Assembly (NCBI RefSeq): GCF_003172875.1
Contig: NZ_QGKM01000079.1
Span: 1 to 47,646 of the forward strand
Length of the DNA: 47,646 nt
Reading direction: 5' to 3'
Source of the DNA: Leucothrix pacifica
GTDB lineage: Bacteria; Pseudomonadota; Gammaproteobacteria; Thiotrichales; Thiotrichaceae
The first letter of the stretch is position 1; each line of letters starts with the position of its first letter. Position numbers and translations under genes: made by a program. The notes under the pieces were generated by a model. The model made no database searches and was not told where the DNA came from. It saw only the letters and a list, made by a program, of their open reading frames with translations. Below, one piece after another: positions 32,163 to 41,234 of the stretch.

Positions 32163-34145
32163 ATGGAAACAACAATAAAAATTATAGTGCTATTGCTCAC
32201 AAGCCTGACTCTGTATTCATGTGGGGGTGGCTGTGACGATCAGCAACCCTTATCACAGAGCACAGGTTCTCTGACAATTGAACGTGCCAGTTCAAATGAT
32301 GAATTAGAACGTTACTTGAAAGCGTCACTTGTCAATAATTATGCAACTGAAGTGCATAGACCAGTCTATATGCTGGCAAGTGCTGATTCTGCCGAGGCCT
32401 CAGTGAGTGGTACTGCGCAAACGTTTTCTACGACAAATACACAAGAAAGTGATGTTGACGAAGCAGACCGTCTTAAAACGAATGGCGATGTGATATTTAC
32501 CAGTTCAATCAATGCGCCTGAGATCAACATTTTCAGTGCGCAACCCGGTGCACCTGCGCTGGCGACTTATCCTGTAGATACGCTCAATGATGCAAAGCTC
32601 AGCGGTTTATACCTTCGCAGCAATGCGAATCAACTGATCGCGCTATCTGGTGATAGCCCGCAAAATTTCCCGCTATGGGATAACTGGTTTACGCCCTCCC
32701 ACTGGGCTGACCGAAAAACAGAAGTCTTTAGCCTTGATGTCGCCGTACCCACTGCGCCTGAACTGCAGCGTAAATTAACGTTGGATGGACAACTCATTAG
32801 CAGTCGACGCATAGGTTCTACACTCTATCTGGCTACGCGCCACACCCCCTCTATTGATGGTTTGACGGAATACCCGGAAGACGAACGAGCACTGCACACG
32901 AATCGTGATTTGATCAATGCAGAATCACTGGCAGAGATGATGCCTCACTATCAAATCAACGGTGGTAGCGAGCAGTCCTTGTTTTCGGTAGAGGACTGTT
33001 TTGTCGGTGATTATCAGCACCCCAAACAGCAGCAAAGCAGCATCATCGGTTTAATCGCGGTTGATTTAAACGATGCCACACTCACACCACGTGGCCAGTG
33101 CTATGTGGGTGATGCTGAGACGATTTATGCCTCTGCTAAAGCGATCTATCTGGCTACTACTCACGTTGCCTACGATGACAAAAGCAGCACCGAACTGCAT
33201 AAGTTTTCATTGGATGGCGCAGTGCCCAATTATCGTGGGACTGGCAGTGTCAGCGGGCACTTGGGCTGGCAGCAAGACCTAAAGCCGTTTCGTATGAGTG
33301 AGCACAACGATGTGCTGCGTATTGTCACGTATACAGGGGATCAGTCAGACAGTGATCGTTCACCGACGACGCTCTACACACTCAGGGAAAATACAGCAAC
33401 AGCCAGTCTGGACATTCTGGGTAGCCTGCCAAATGAGACTCACCCTGCTCCACTAGGTAAACCGGGTGAGCAAATCTATGCGACACGGTTTATCGCAGAC
33501 AAAGCGTATTTGGTCACGTTCAGAACAACTGATCCGTTGTATATTGTGGACCTGACTGACCCCGCAAATCCATTTATGGCCAGTGAGTTAGAAATTAATG
33601 GTTATTCTGACTACTTACACCCGGTCGGCGAGAACTACTTGTTAGGTATTGGTAAAGATGCTGTGGCTGCGAACCAGACTGAAAACTCTAGTGATGTCAT
33701 GGGCGACGGACGCGGCGCTTGGGTACAAGGTGTTAAACTCTCTTTGATCGATATCAGCGATGCATCAGCACCCTATGAAAAACAACAAATCATTCTGGGT
33801 AAGCGCGGCTCTGATACTGCCGCTTCACAGACACATCATGCCTTAACGTCGTTATTACGGGGCGATATATTGGAAATAGCCTTACCGTTAACGATTCATG
33901 ATACGCCGTTTTTTGACGACATGCCCGACTCACCAAGTCAGTATTACCAATGGACCAAGGATACCCTGTATCGCTTATCCATCAACACCAACACTGGTGA
34001 GATACAAACATTAGCGGATATTGATTCAGAGCGTCGTCGTGACGACCCAATGTATTACTACTCGCAAGAATGGCAGCATGACCGCTCTGCAATCATTGAT
34101 GATACTGTCTACTACCTACAAGGCGATAAAGTCATCAGCAACTGA
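32163..34145 (+). CDS. Beta-propeller lipoprotein (PF09826-like)
   Basis: This 660-residue protein has a lipoprotein signal ending in LYSCGG (Cys at about residue 20). It then shows the secreted beta-propeller pattern: TQESDVDEADRLKTNGDVIF near residue 94, which is the family hallmark, VFSLDVAVPTAPELQRKL, and YIVDLTDPANPFMASELEINGYSDYLHPVG. It is anchored in the membrane with the propeller outside. The function of this family is not known. The 248-base gap upstream of it is A+T-rich, without a clear operator. Confidence 0.85.
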   Translation: METTIKIIVLLLTSLTLYSCGGGCDDQQPLSQSTGSLTIERASSNDELERYLKASLVNNYATEVHRPVYMLASADSAEASVSGTAQTFSTTNTQESDVDEADRLKTNGDVIFTSSINAPEINIFSAQPGAPALATYPVDTLNDAKLSGLYLRSNANQLIALSGDSPQNFPLWDNWFTPSHWADRKTEVFSLDVAVPTAPELQRKLTLDGQLISSRRIGSTLYLATRHTPSIDGLTEYPEDERALHTNRDLINAESLAEMMPHYQINGGSEQSLFSVEDCFVGDYQHPKQQQSSIIGLIAVDLNDATLTPRGQCYVGDAETIYASAKAIYLATTHVAYDDKSSTELHKFSLDGAVPNYRGTGSVSGHLGWQQDLKPFRMSEHNDVLRIVTYTGDQSDSDRSPTTLYTLRENTATASLDILGSLPNETHPAPLGKPGEQIYATRFIADKAYLVTFRTTDPLYIVDLTDPANPFMASELEINGYSDYLHPVGENYLLGIGKDAVAANQTENSSDVMGDGRGAWVQGVKLSLIDISDASAPYEKQQIILGKRGSDTAASQTHHALTSLLRGDILEIALPLTIHDTPFFDDMPDSPSQYYQWTKDTLYRLSINTNTGEIQTLADIDSERRRDDPMYYYSQEWQHDRSAIIDDTVYYLQGDKVISN

Positions 34146-34271
34146 TGGCTCATTGCTTGGTGTAACTGATCGAGGTAGATCAATTCCTGAAGGCTTGTGT
34201 TGCTACATCTGGCAACGCTGCGGATGAAACAACACAGCCCATTAACTCTGTCGGGTACCTGATGTTATTCG

Positions 34272-34967
34272 TTATGAGCCACTCTTAGCTTCGCGAATTG
34301 CTGCCTTCAAAGCCTCCGCTTCACGCACACCTGTCATCAACTTACCGTTCAAATACATCGATGGTGTGGAAGCAGCCTGCGCTTTCTTAGCACTTTGCAT
34401 ATCCGCCGCCACCTTTTCTTTCACAGCAGAAGACTTCAGATCCGCTGCGAATTTTTCAGCATCCAAGCCTAGCTGTTTAACATAGCCATCAAACACCGGT
34501 TCAATCTCTTTAACACCTGTCCAGCGACTCTGATTATCAAACATCAGGTCATGCATCTCCCAGAATTTACCTTGTAAAGCTGCAGCCTCCGTGTAGTAAG
34601 CCGCAGTCAAAGCATGAGGGTGAATATTCGTCAGCGGGAAGTGGCGGTACACAAAGCGTATGCTCGACTTAATCGGTGCCCATACTTCTTTAATTGAACG
34701 ATATTGTGTGGCACAGGCAGGACACTGAAAGTCGGAGTATTTCACAATCGTCAGTGGTGCATCCGGATTACCTTTCACGTGATCCGATGCAACAACCTCA
34801 TCCACACTCGCGGCAGGCTGTACAACACCACGCAATACCGCGATTAAAATAGCGGCCAGAACAATGGCACCAATAGCCATATATACAATCTTCATCATGC
34901 CGGCTTTACGCTCTGCGGCGGCCTGCTTTTGTTCACGTATTTCGCGCTGCTGCTGTTTCTTACTCAT
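34272..34967 (-). CDS. DsbA-like thioredoxin-fold protein, membrane-anchored
   Basis: A basic, Gln-rich N-terminus (about 1-24) precedes one membrane segment (about 25-46, IVYMAIGAIVLAAILIAVL). A DsbA-like fold follows with catalytic CPAC in YSDFQCPACATQY near residue 84 and the cis-Pro segment STPSMYLNG near 205. It resembles BdbD/Com1-type thiol-disulfide oxidoreductases of about 230 residues, acting outside the inner membrane. No DsbB partner is nearby. Confidence 0.9.
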   Translation of the reverse strand: MSKKQQQREIREQKQAAAERKAGMMKIVYMAIGAIVLAAILIAVLRGVVQPAASVDEVVASDHVKGNPDAPLTIVKYSDFQCPACATQYRSIKEVWAPIKSSIRFVYRHFPLTNIHPHALTAAYYTEAAALQGKFWEMHDLMFDNQSRWTGVKEIEPVFDGYVKQLGLDAEKFAADLKSSAVKEKVAADMQSAKKAQAASTPSMYLNGKLMTGVREAEALKAAIREAKSGS

Positions 34968-35051
34968 TCATTTTTCCTATTAGTGTTATGGTTCAACGCC
35001 CCTCTATATCGCCTGACTCTATACCGTGAGTCAGGGCGAATCAAGTGAGCA

Positions 35052-35888
35052 TTATTTAAGCCCAAGCTCCTGCAAACGCTCTGTCAAATAACTGCCGGCA
35101 GTATGCTTTTCTGACAAAACAACATCGGCACGAGGATGCAAAAACAGCGGAATCGACATACGGGCTTTTTTGCTATCAGCCCCCACAGGATTCACCACGC
35201 GGTGTGTGGTGGACGGGAAGTAATTACCGGAACACATCTCCAGCATATCCCCTACATTCACCGCAATATTACCGGGATCACAATCCACATCATGCCAATT
35301 CCCTTTAACATCTTGAACCTGAAGCCCCGGCTCGGTACTGGCGACCAAGCAAGTCAGTAGATTAATGTCTTCGTGTGCCGCGGCCCGAATAGCATTGGGT
35401 TGTTCGCTACCCTGCAGTGCCGGATAATTCAGAATCCGCATCAAGGTGCCCGGACTTTCATTAATCATATCGCTCAGGTTCATCGAGTAAGCGTTGCGTA
35501 CCTGCTCCGGTGAGTTATCTTCTACCCAATTGAGCAGAATAGACGCCAGCGCGCGCAGCTGACCGTACAAACGATCCGTATCTGCCCGTAAATAATCCGG
35601 ACACTTTCCCCAAGGGTAGTAGTGAAAGAATTCTTTCAGATCCTTTTGCGCATGATCCTTAGCATTCTCACTCAGATAAGGAAAAAATCCATCCTGATCA
35701 TCCGGATCAAACAAGAAGTCACGCTTGTTAGGGTTAGCAAAAAATCGCGCCCAATCGGCATACACTTGCTCAACTAACGATGAGTCAATTGGGTGATTTT
35801 TTAAAATAGCGAAGCCGGTTCCCCGTAGCGATGCTGTAAACTGTTGGGCCGCGTCATCCGCGCGGCAGTCGACCGTTGTTACTTGCAT
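35052..35888 (-). CDS. 2-oxoglutarate/Fe(II)-dependent oxygenase, isopenicillin N synthase-like
   Basis: This 278-residue protein of the double-stranded beta-helix oxygenase class has the iron triad in AAHEDINLLT (His-x-Asp near 171) and STTHRVVNP (His near 229), and the 2-oxoglutarate-binding RMS in KARMSIPLFLHP near 244. The N-terminal DIOX_N-like segment (GTGFAILKNHPIDSSLVEQVY) fits. It is divergent from the ribokinase-like gene, with an 81-base gap. The substrate is unknown. Confidence 0.9.
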   Translation of the reverse strand: MQVTTVDCRADDAAQQFTASLRGTGFAILKNHPIDSSLVEQVYADWARFFANPNKRDFLFDPDDQDGFFPYLSENAKDHAQKDLKEFFHYYPWGKCPDYLRADTDRLYGQLRALASILLNWVEDNSPEQVRNAYSMNLSDMINESPGTLMRILNYPALQGSEQPNAIRAAAHEDINLLTCLVASTEPGLQVQDVKGNWHDVDCDPGNIAVNVGDMLEMCSGNYFPSTTHRVVNPVGADSKKARMSIPLFLHPRADVVLSEKHTAGSYLTERLQELGLK

Positions 35889-35969
35889 AAATTCTGTGCC
35901 CCCGTAGGCGTTTAATGCGTAGTACCATGATAAGATATTTTTTTAACAAATGCGCCACAAGGAGGTCAC

Positions 35970-36887
35970 ATGAAAGTCTTTAACTTCGGCTCAATCAATA
36001 TCGACCATATTTACCGCATCCCCCACTTTGTACGTCCTGGTGAAACCCTTGCCAGTGAGAGGTACCAAATGATGTTGGGTGGCAAAGGAGCAAATCAGTC
36101 AATTGCGCTGGCTCGTGCGGGTGTGATGGTGCAACACATCGGTAGAATCAGCTATCACGATGAATGGATTTGTCGCAAGCTGCAAAAAAACGGCGTTGGA
36201 GTTTACTGCCTTCAACACGTTGATGAACCTACAGGCCATGCCATTATTCAGGTCAGCGATGTCGGTGAAAATTCCATCTTATTATTTGGTGGCGCAAATC
36301 ATGGCTTTTCAAAGCTCAGTCTAACGGAATATTTCGATAATGCTCAACCCGGCGATTGGTTATTGCTGCAAAACGAATGCAACCTCACTGAAGATGCGCT
36401 CCGGCTAGCCAAGGACCAGGAAATGACTGTCGCCTTCAACCCTGCCCCCATGACTAACGATGTTCTCAACTTACCGATGGAGTGCGTTGATTATTTAATC
36501 GTAAATGAAATCGAAGCAGAAGGTCTGGTGAATGACTCCGGACTAAACGCAGAGCAACCCAAAGCCTTACTGGAACAACTCCATCAACGCTACCCACACC
36601 TGAAAATTGTGTTAACGCTGGGTAAACAAGGCGTGCTTTATAAAGACACAGAACAAACACTGGCGATCCCCGCTGAGGTAGTCGATGTGGTTGATACAAC
36701 CGCTGCAGGTGATACCTTTATTGGCTATTTCATTCAGCAATTAGTAGTGGGTGAGTCCATTAAAGAAGCATTGGAAATGGCGAATCGCGCTGCTGCCATT
36801 ACGGTACAAACGCTGGGAGCTTCCGATAGCATCCCGCACATCACACAACTCATAAACGACGAACACTCTGAGGTTATTAATGCCTGA
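35970..36887 (+). CDS. rbsK: PfkB-family ribokinase
   Basis: This sugar kinase of 305 residues has the PfkB signatures GGKGANQSIALARAG near 37 and DTTAAGDTFIGYF near 250, with the catalytic Asp in AAGDTF. AAGGAGGT precedes the ATG. It overlaps the nucleoside hydrolase gene by eight bases, so the pair likely releases ribose from nucleosides and phosphorylates it. Assignment as ribokinase rests on this context as well as similarity. Confidence 0.9.
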   Translation: MKVFNFGSINIDHIYRIPHFVRPGETLASERYQMMLGGKGANQSIALARAGVMVQHIGRISYHDEWICRKLQKNGVGVYCLQHVDEPTGHAIIQVSDVGENSILLFGGANHGFSKLSLTEYFDNAQPGDWLLLQNECNLTEDALRLAKDQEMTVAFNPAPMTNDVLNLPMECVDYLIVNEIEAEGLVNDSGLNAEQPKALLEQLHQRYPHLKIVLTLGKQGVLYKDTEQTLAIPAEVVDVVDTTAAGDTFIGYFIQQLVVGESIKEALEMANRAAAITVQTLGASDSIPHITQLINDEHSEVINA

Positions 36888-37824
36888 AAAAATAATAATC
36901 GATACCGATCCGGGTATTGATGATGCAATGGCCATCTTTTTTGCAATGGCTTCACCGGAACTGGAACTACTAGGCCTGACCACGACTTTCGGTAATGTCT
37001 CGGTTGATATGGCCACTCAAAATGCTTTACGCCTGGTAGAAATGAGTGGCAAAGATATTCCGGTAGCTCGTGGTGCATCATCGCCTTGGGTGCAGGCTTT
37101 ATTGGATTATCCTGACTTTGTCCACGGTGCGGATGGCTTTGGTAATGTGAATTTGCCTGCGCCAAAAGGCGAGGCTATTGATCTTTCAGCCGCACAGTTT
37201 ATTGTCAAAACTGTGCTGGAAAATCCTCACGACATTACCCTGATTGCGATCGGCCCGCTAATCAATTTGGCGTTGGCGTTGCATATTGAGCCAAAGATCG
37301 CTCAGTTGGTGAACAAGGTTGTGATTATGGGCGGCACCATCTTAGAAAGCGGCAATGTGTCACCGATTGCTGAGGCGAATATTTTCTGCGACCCACATGC
37401 GGCAGACAAAGTATTCAGTGCGGACTGGCATGTGCATATGATTGGATTGGATGTCACTCACAAAACGCTAATGATGGATGCTTTGCAGGAACGCGTCCGC
37501 GACAACAATCCAATGTGCGGGCAGTTTTTATATAATGCCGGACGCTTTTATGCGGACTTTTATAAAGCCCACCGGGGTGCTGAAGGCTGCTATGTACATG
37601 ATGCATCGGCGATTGCCTATGCCATTGACCCCAGCTTATTCACCGTACTAAACGGGCCGGTTCGGGTAGCAACTGAAGGTGTGGCGAAAGGGCAAACCAT
37701 TTTGAAACGCACGAATTACAAATATCGTGAGCGACATTGGGATAATATTACGGACAGTAGTGTGTGTATGGGGGTTAATGCTGAAGGCGTGTTAGCACTT
37801 TACGAAAAGGCCATGACTGCTTAG
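36880..37824 (+). CDS. Nucleoside hydrolase (IunH family)
   Basis: The enzyme hydrolyses ribonucleosides to base and ribose. It starts with the family signature IIIDTDPGIDDAMAI (the DTDPGxDD calcium site). GNVSVDMATQNALRL, HGADGFGN and the later LTLIAIGPLINLALAL and GLDVTHKT segments follow. At 314 residues it is typical. It overlaps rbsK by eight bases. No nucleoside transporter is visible alongside. Confidence 0.93.
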   Translation: MPEKIIIDTDPGIDDAMAIFFAMASPELELLGLTTTFGNVSVDMATQNALRLVEMSGKDIPVARGASSPWVQALLDYPDFVHGADGFGNVNLPAPKGEAIDLSAAQFIVKTVLENPHDITLIAIGPLINLALALHIEPKIAQLVNKVVIMGGTILESGNVSPIAEANIFCDPHAADKVFSADWHVHMIGLDVTHKTLMMDALQERVRDNNPMCGQFLYNAGRFYADFYKAHRGAEGCYVHDASAIAYAIDPSLFTVLNGPVRVATEGVAKGQTILKRTNYKYRERHWDNITDSSVCMGVNAEGVLALYEKAMTA

Positions 37825-37884
37825 CTGCAAACCTACTGATTGCTATGACGCGGTGAGCAGCTACGAATAAGGATTCTGAAATGA

Positions 37885-37910
37885 AGAAGGGGGCCAGTCA
37901 GCCCCCTACT
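37885..37910. terminator. GC-rich hairpin, former terminator of the binding-protein remnant
   Basis: GGGGGC-CAGTCA-GCCCCC is a perfect hairpin. Read on the minus strand it lies about 30-50 bases after the stop of the binding-protein remnant and is followed by TTCTTCATTTC, so it looks like that gene's terminator. It may now also serve the plus-strand nucleoside hydrolase. Confidence 0.65.
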
Positions 37911-37934
37911 TTCCTTACACTCAAGTCCGGATCT

Positions 37935-38030
37935 TTATTTTATCCAGGCATCAACCGTTTCTTTATTTTCCTCAACCCATGCTTCAGCAACATCACGTGG
38001 GTCTTCCTTGTCTCGACCAATCTTCAGCTG
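37935..38030 (-). pseudogene. C-terminal remnant of a glycine betaine-type ABC substrate-binding protein
   Basis: Thirty-one codons in frame on the minus strand end in a TAA and read GRDKEDPRDVAEAWVEENK followed by a VDAWIK end. This is the usual C-terminus of OpuAC/ProX-type binding proteins (DPRDVAxxWxxENxxxVxxWL). Upstream of the fragment the frame meets a stop at 38031-38033 and no further similarity is visible, so the rest of the gene has been lost. The 319-base gap from 37825 to 38143 otherwise holds a terminator and a regulator site. Confidence 0.72.
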
Positions 38031-38102
38031 CTACCCGCGCGGATTATCCAGCGGAATTCGGTGAAGAAATTGTAATTCGTCCGACACGCTCTGCATGTAA
38101 AG

Positions 38103-38117
38103 TGCAACTATGTTACA
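38103..38117. promoter_or_regulatory. Palindrome upstream of the Fur-family gene, probable self-operator
   Basis: TGCAACT-A-TGTTACA closely matches the perfect TGCAACA-T-TGTTGCA upstream of zrgA. The two sites flank the Fur-family gene, so its product, or Zur, is the likely binder. Confidence 0.55.
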
Positions 38118-38143
38118 GTTTATCCAGACTTATCGATTAAATA

Positions 38144-38593
38144 ATGACGATGACCCCTGAAGAAATTAACCGCACTGTCAGCCAATTACTCGACCAAGCC
38201 CCTGGTCGTAGCACGCGTGCTCGTGAGAGCGTACTCAATATACTACTGTCTGCACCTACCGCATTAAATCATCACAATATCGAAGAAGTCGCCAAGCAAC
38301 GTGACTTGTCGATTGACCGTGTAACGCTTTATCGCACACTAGACTGGTTGGTTGAGCAAGGTGTGGCGCACCGCATCGCTAGTGTGAATCGTTCGTGGTA
38401 TTTCAGTGCTGTTGCGCAACCTGATATGGAACCTCACGCGCACTTCCACTGTAAAAAGTGCCAGCAGATTTACTGTCTGGAAGATGTTCAGGCGGCCCCG
38501 ATGCATAACCTCCCAAAAGAGTATCAACTTGAGGAAGCGGACCTTTGCCTGCAAGGTCAATGTGTTACTTGTAATCGCGATGCAAACGGCTGA
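38144..38593 (+). CDS. Fur-family regulator, probably zinc-responsive
   Basis: This 149-residue Fur-fold repressor has the winged-helix segment LNHHNIEEVAKQRDLSIDRVTLYRTLDWLVEQG, then the metal region HAHFHCKKCQQIYC and the closing CLQGQCVTCN. The two CxxC pairs form a structural zinc site. It directly precedes the zrgA-like operon, with a palindrome on each side of it, so a zinc role is likely. A second Fur-family gene at 46634 looks more like classical Zur. The start may be 38144 or 38150. Confidence 0.9.
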   Translation: MTMTPEEINRTVSQLLDQAPGRSTRARESVLNILLSAPTALNHHNIEEVAKQRDLSIDRVTLYRTLDWLVEQGVAHRIASVNRSWYFSAVAQPDMEPHAHFHCKKCQQIYCLEDVQAAPMHNLPKEYQLEEADLCLQGQCVTCNRDANG

Positions 38594-38604
38594 TATAGAC
38601 AAAC

Positions 38605-38632
38605 TTGCAACATTGTTGCATTAAATTATAAT
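38605..38632 (+). promoter_or_regulatory. Promoter of the zrgA operon with overlapping operator palindrome
   Basis: TTGCAA (38605-38610) and TATAAT (38627-38632) are 16 bases apart. The palindrome TGCAACA-T-TGTTGCA (38606-38620) covers the -35 and spacer, so a bound repressor would block transcription. Confidence 0.7.
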
Positions 38633-38662
38633 CGACTCACCTTCTAACAACATAAAATTATT

Positions 38663-39295
38663 ATGAGATTATCTGCGAGCTTGATTAAGAAATCCCTGAC
38701 AACGTCAATCGTGTCCTCTTTACTGCTATGTAACGCAGCGATGGCGGCCAGTCATTCTGAGCACACACAGCACGATGCACATGAGCACGGCGTAGCACGT
38801 TTAACAATTGCAACCACCGATGATGGCTTAGAGATTGGTTTAGAGTCACCAGCAGCAAACCTGTTTGGTTTTGAGCATCTCGCATCAACTGGCGAAGATC
38901 ACCACACCATTCACAGCGCGGTTGAAACCCTGAAAAAGGGCAATGAGATCTTCTATGCGACGGCAGCAGCTGTATGCACACAGTCCTCTGTTGAAGTAGA
39001 GTCTGCTCAAGTTAAAGCACACGATCACGAAAAGCATGGTGATGAAGACCATGATCATGGCAAGCATGAAGAACATGCTGATCACGATGACCATGAATCA
39101 GGCAGTACCCATAACGATGTTGATGTGACCTGGAATTTCAAATGTGAAAAACCGAGCGAAATAAAGCGCGTTGATATCCGTTTATTCTCAACATTCCCGA
39201 AAGGTTTTGAAACCATCAGTGTTGACTGGATAAGTGCTGACAAAGCTGGCAACGTTGACTTATCAGCTGACGGTATGGTCTTGCTATCGCAATGA
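38663..39295 (+). CDS. zrgA: ZrgA-like zinc uptake protein (DUF2796)
   Basis: This exported 210-residue protein has a signal peptide ending AAMA (about 28) and a mature start rich in His (SHSEHTQHDAHEHGVA). The DUF2796 body follows (LTIATTDDGLEIGLESPAANLFGFEHLA), with a second His/Asp/Glu cluster (about 125-152). Zinc binding in the periplasm is expected. It opens a four-gene cluster with an ABC ATPase, an FtsX-like permease and a DUF3299 lipoprotein, as in Vibrio zrg loci. The palindrome-covered promoter suggests repression when zinc is plentiful. Confidence 0.88.
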   Translation: MRLSASLIKKSLTTSIVSSLLLCNAAMAASHSEHTQHDAHEHGVARLTIATTDDGLEIGLESPAANLFGFEHLASTGEDHHTIHSAVETLKKGNEIFYATAAAVCTQSSVEVESAQVKAHDHEKHGDEDHDHGKHEEHADHDDHESGSTHNDVDVTWNFKCEKPSEIKRVDIRLFSTFPKGFETISVDWISADKAGNVDLSADGMVLLSQ

Positions 39296-39969
39296 ACATT
39301 GTCGAACTCGACCAACTTCGCTATCGCTGGCAAGGCCAGAGCAAAGATATCCTGCACATCCCTGAGCTGAACATCGCTCAGGGAGAGCACGTATTTTTGC
39401 GTGGCGAAAGTGGAAGTGGTAAGACGACACTGTTAAATCTACTGGCGGGTATTTTGACACCCAGTGACGGACATATCCGCCTGTTAGAGCACGACTTTCA
39501 TCATGCGTCATCGATGAAACGGGATCGGTTTCGCGCTGATCACATGGGTGTGATCTTCCAACAGTTTAATCTCCTACCCTATTTATCAGCCACCGAAAAC
39601 GTCACCCTGCCCTGTCATTTTTCGGCACGTAGGCGTGATAAAAGTGGTGATACTGAACAATCTGCAATCCAGTTATTAGATCATCTGCAACTTGATGAAA
39701 GCTTGAGAAATAGCATGGTGACGTCTCTGAGTGTGGGTCAACAACAACGCGTGGCGGTAGCGCGAGCGCTGATTGGCCAACCCGAGATAATCATCGCAGA
39801 CGAGCCAACTTCAGCCTTGGATACCGGCACTCGTGACCGCTTTATCGAGTTATTATTCAGTAAAGCCGAAGCTCAAAAAAGCACTATTATCTTTGTCAGC
39901 CATGATCCACATATCGCCGAACACTTTCCACGTGTCATTGAGCTAAGCGAGATTAACAAAGCCTTATGA
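39292..39969 (+). CDS. ABC transporter ATPase of the zrg cluster (LolD/MacB-like)
   Basis: This ATPase of 225 residues has Walker A GESGSGKTTLLN, Q-loop GVIFQQFNLLPYLSATENV, signature LSVGQQQRVAVARAL (the first position is LSVGQ, not LSGGQ), Walker B IIIADEPTSALD and H-loop IIFVSHD. It overlaps zrgA by four bases and the permease by four. It should energise the FtsX-like permease next to it, possibly for zinc handling or release of an envelope protein. Confidence 0.92.
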   Translation: MNIVELDQLRYRWQGQSKDILHIPELNIAQGEHVFLRGESGSGKTTLLNLLAGILTPSDGHIRLLEHDFHHASSMKRDRFRADHMGVIFQQFNLLPYLSATENVTLPCHFSARRRDKSGDTEQSAIQLLDHLQLDESLRNSMVTSLSVGQQQRVAVARALIGQPEIIIADEPTSALDTGTRDRFIELLFSKAEAQKSTIIFVSHDPHIAEHFPRVIELSEINKAL

Positions 39970-41225
39970 TTCTTCTCAAACTGACTTGGCGCAGCCTGTG
40001 GAACCGACGCATCAGCGTTATCCTCACTTTAATTTCTATTGCCATTAGCGTGAGCTTGCTACTGGGCGTGGAGTATATTCGTAAAGAGGCGAAGAGTAGT
40101 TTTCTGAGCACTATCTCAGGAACGGATCTGGTGGTTGGCGCCCGCAGTGGCCCGGTTCAATTACTACTCTACAGTGTCTTCCGCATTGGTAACGCCACCA
40201 ATAATATAGGCTGGGATACCTACCAAACGATTGCGGATAACAAGCGCGTGGACTGGACAATTACACTATCACTAGGTGATTCCCACCTCGGCTATCGGGT
40301 ACTAGGGACGAATCAGGATTACTTCAAACATTATCGCTATGCCGACAAACGGCTATTGGCCTTTGAACACGGCAAACCTTTTGGCAGTGTGTACGAGGCG
40401 GTATTGGGGTCTGAAGTAGCCAAAACACTAGGCTACACGCTGGATCGTAAAATCACCCTCTCCCACGGCGCAGGCGCAACCAGTTTTTCCGAGCACAAGA
40501 ACAAACCATTTACAGTGGTAGGCATTTTAAAGCCCACCGGCACTCCCATAGACCGCACTGTGCACGTAACGCTAGAGGGCATCGAAGCCATTCATATCGA
40601 TTGGCAAGCAGGTGCGCCTGTAGCAGGTTTTGAAATCTCAGCCGAAAAAGCCGCTAAGATGAACTTGCAACCCGAAGTCATCACTGCCTTCTTAGTAGGA
40701 CTAAAAAGTCGCTCAGCCACCTTCCGCTTACAGCGAGAAATCAACGACTACCGACAAGAACCTTTATTAGCGGTAGTACCGGGCGTCGCATTATCCGAGC
40801 TTTGGCAATCCATTGGGCAGTTCGAAGTCGTATTACGAATCATTACGATTTTTGTATTAGTTGCTGGTTTATTAGGTATGCTGACAACATTACTGTCGAC
40901 GCTCAATGAGCGCCGCAGAGAAATGGCAATATTACGTGCCGTCGGGGCATATCCCTGGCAAATATTTTTGCTGTTTTTGTTGGAAGCGTTTCTAATTGCA
41001 GTGTTAGGGTGCTTACTTGGTTGTCTGATGGTATTTATCGGCGTTTTACTCGCACAACCTTGGGTAACCGCCGAATATGGTCTGCACCTGAGAACATGGC
41101 TACCTGGCTGGGATGATGCAAAGCTCATCGTTTTAATCACCATTGCTGCGGTAATCTTTAGTACATTACCGGCATTAATTGCTTATCGCCGCACCTTACA
41201 AGACGGCTTAACCGTTAAAATTTAG
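39966..41225 (+). CDS. FtsX-like ABC permease of the zrg cluster
   Basis: The 419-residue permease has one N-terminal membrane helix (about 15-36), a long periplasmic domain (MacB-like, about 40-270), and three C-terminal helices (about 285-410) with the FtsX signature LSTLNERRREMAILRAVGAYPWQIF. Overlap with the ATPase and the short gap to the DUF3299 gene show one operon. It is a type VII-like mechanotransmitter and not a typical channel, so its role in zinc uptake remains unclear. Confidence 0.9.
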   Translation: MILLKLTWRSLWNRRISVILTLISIAISVSLLLGVEYIRKEAKSSFLSTISGTDLVVGARSGPVQLLLYSVFRIGNATNNIGWDTYQTIADNKRVDWTITLSLGDSHLGYRVLGTNQDYFKHYRYADKRLLAFEHGKPFGSVYEAVLGSEVAKTLGYTLDRKITLSHGAGATSFSEHKNKPFTVVGILKPTGTPIDRTVHVTLEGIEAIHIDWQAGAPVAGFEISAEKAAKMNLQPEVITAFLVGLKSRSATFRLQREINDYRQEPLLAVVPGVALSELWQSIGQFEVVLRIITIFVLVAGLLGMLTTLLSTLNERRREMAILRAVGAYPWQIFLLFLLEAFLIAVLGCLLGCLMVFIGVLLAQPWVTAEYGLHLRTWLPGWDDAKLIVLITIAAVIFSTLPALIAYRRTLQDGLTVKI

Positions 41226-41234
41226 GTCACACAC

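Noticed and set aside
37881-38075. 64-residue plus-strand frame
   Set aside because: It is the complement of the terminator and the binding-protein remnant; the minus-strand reading explains the sequence better.
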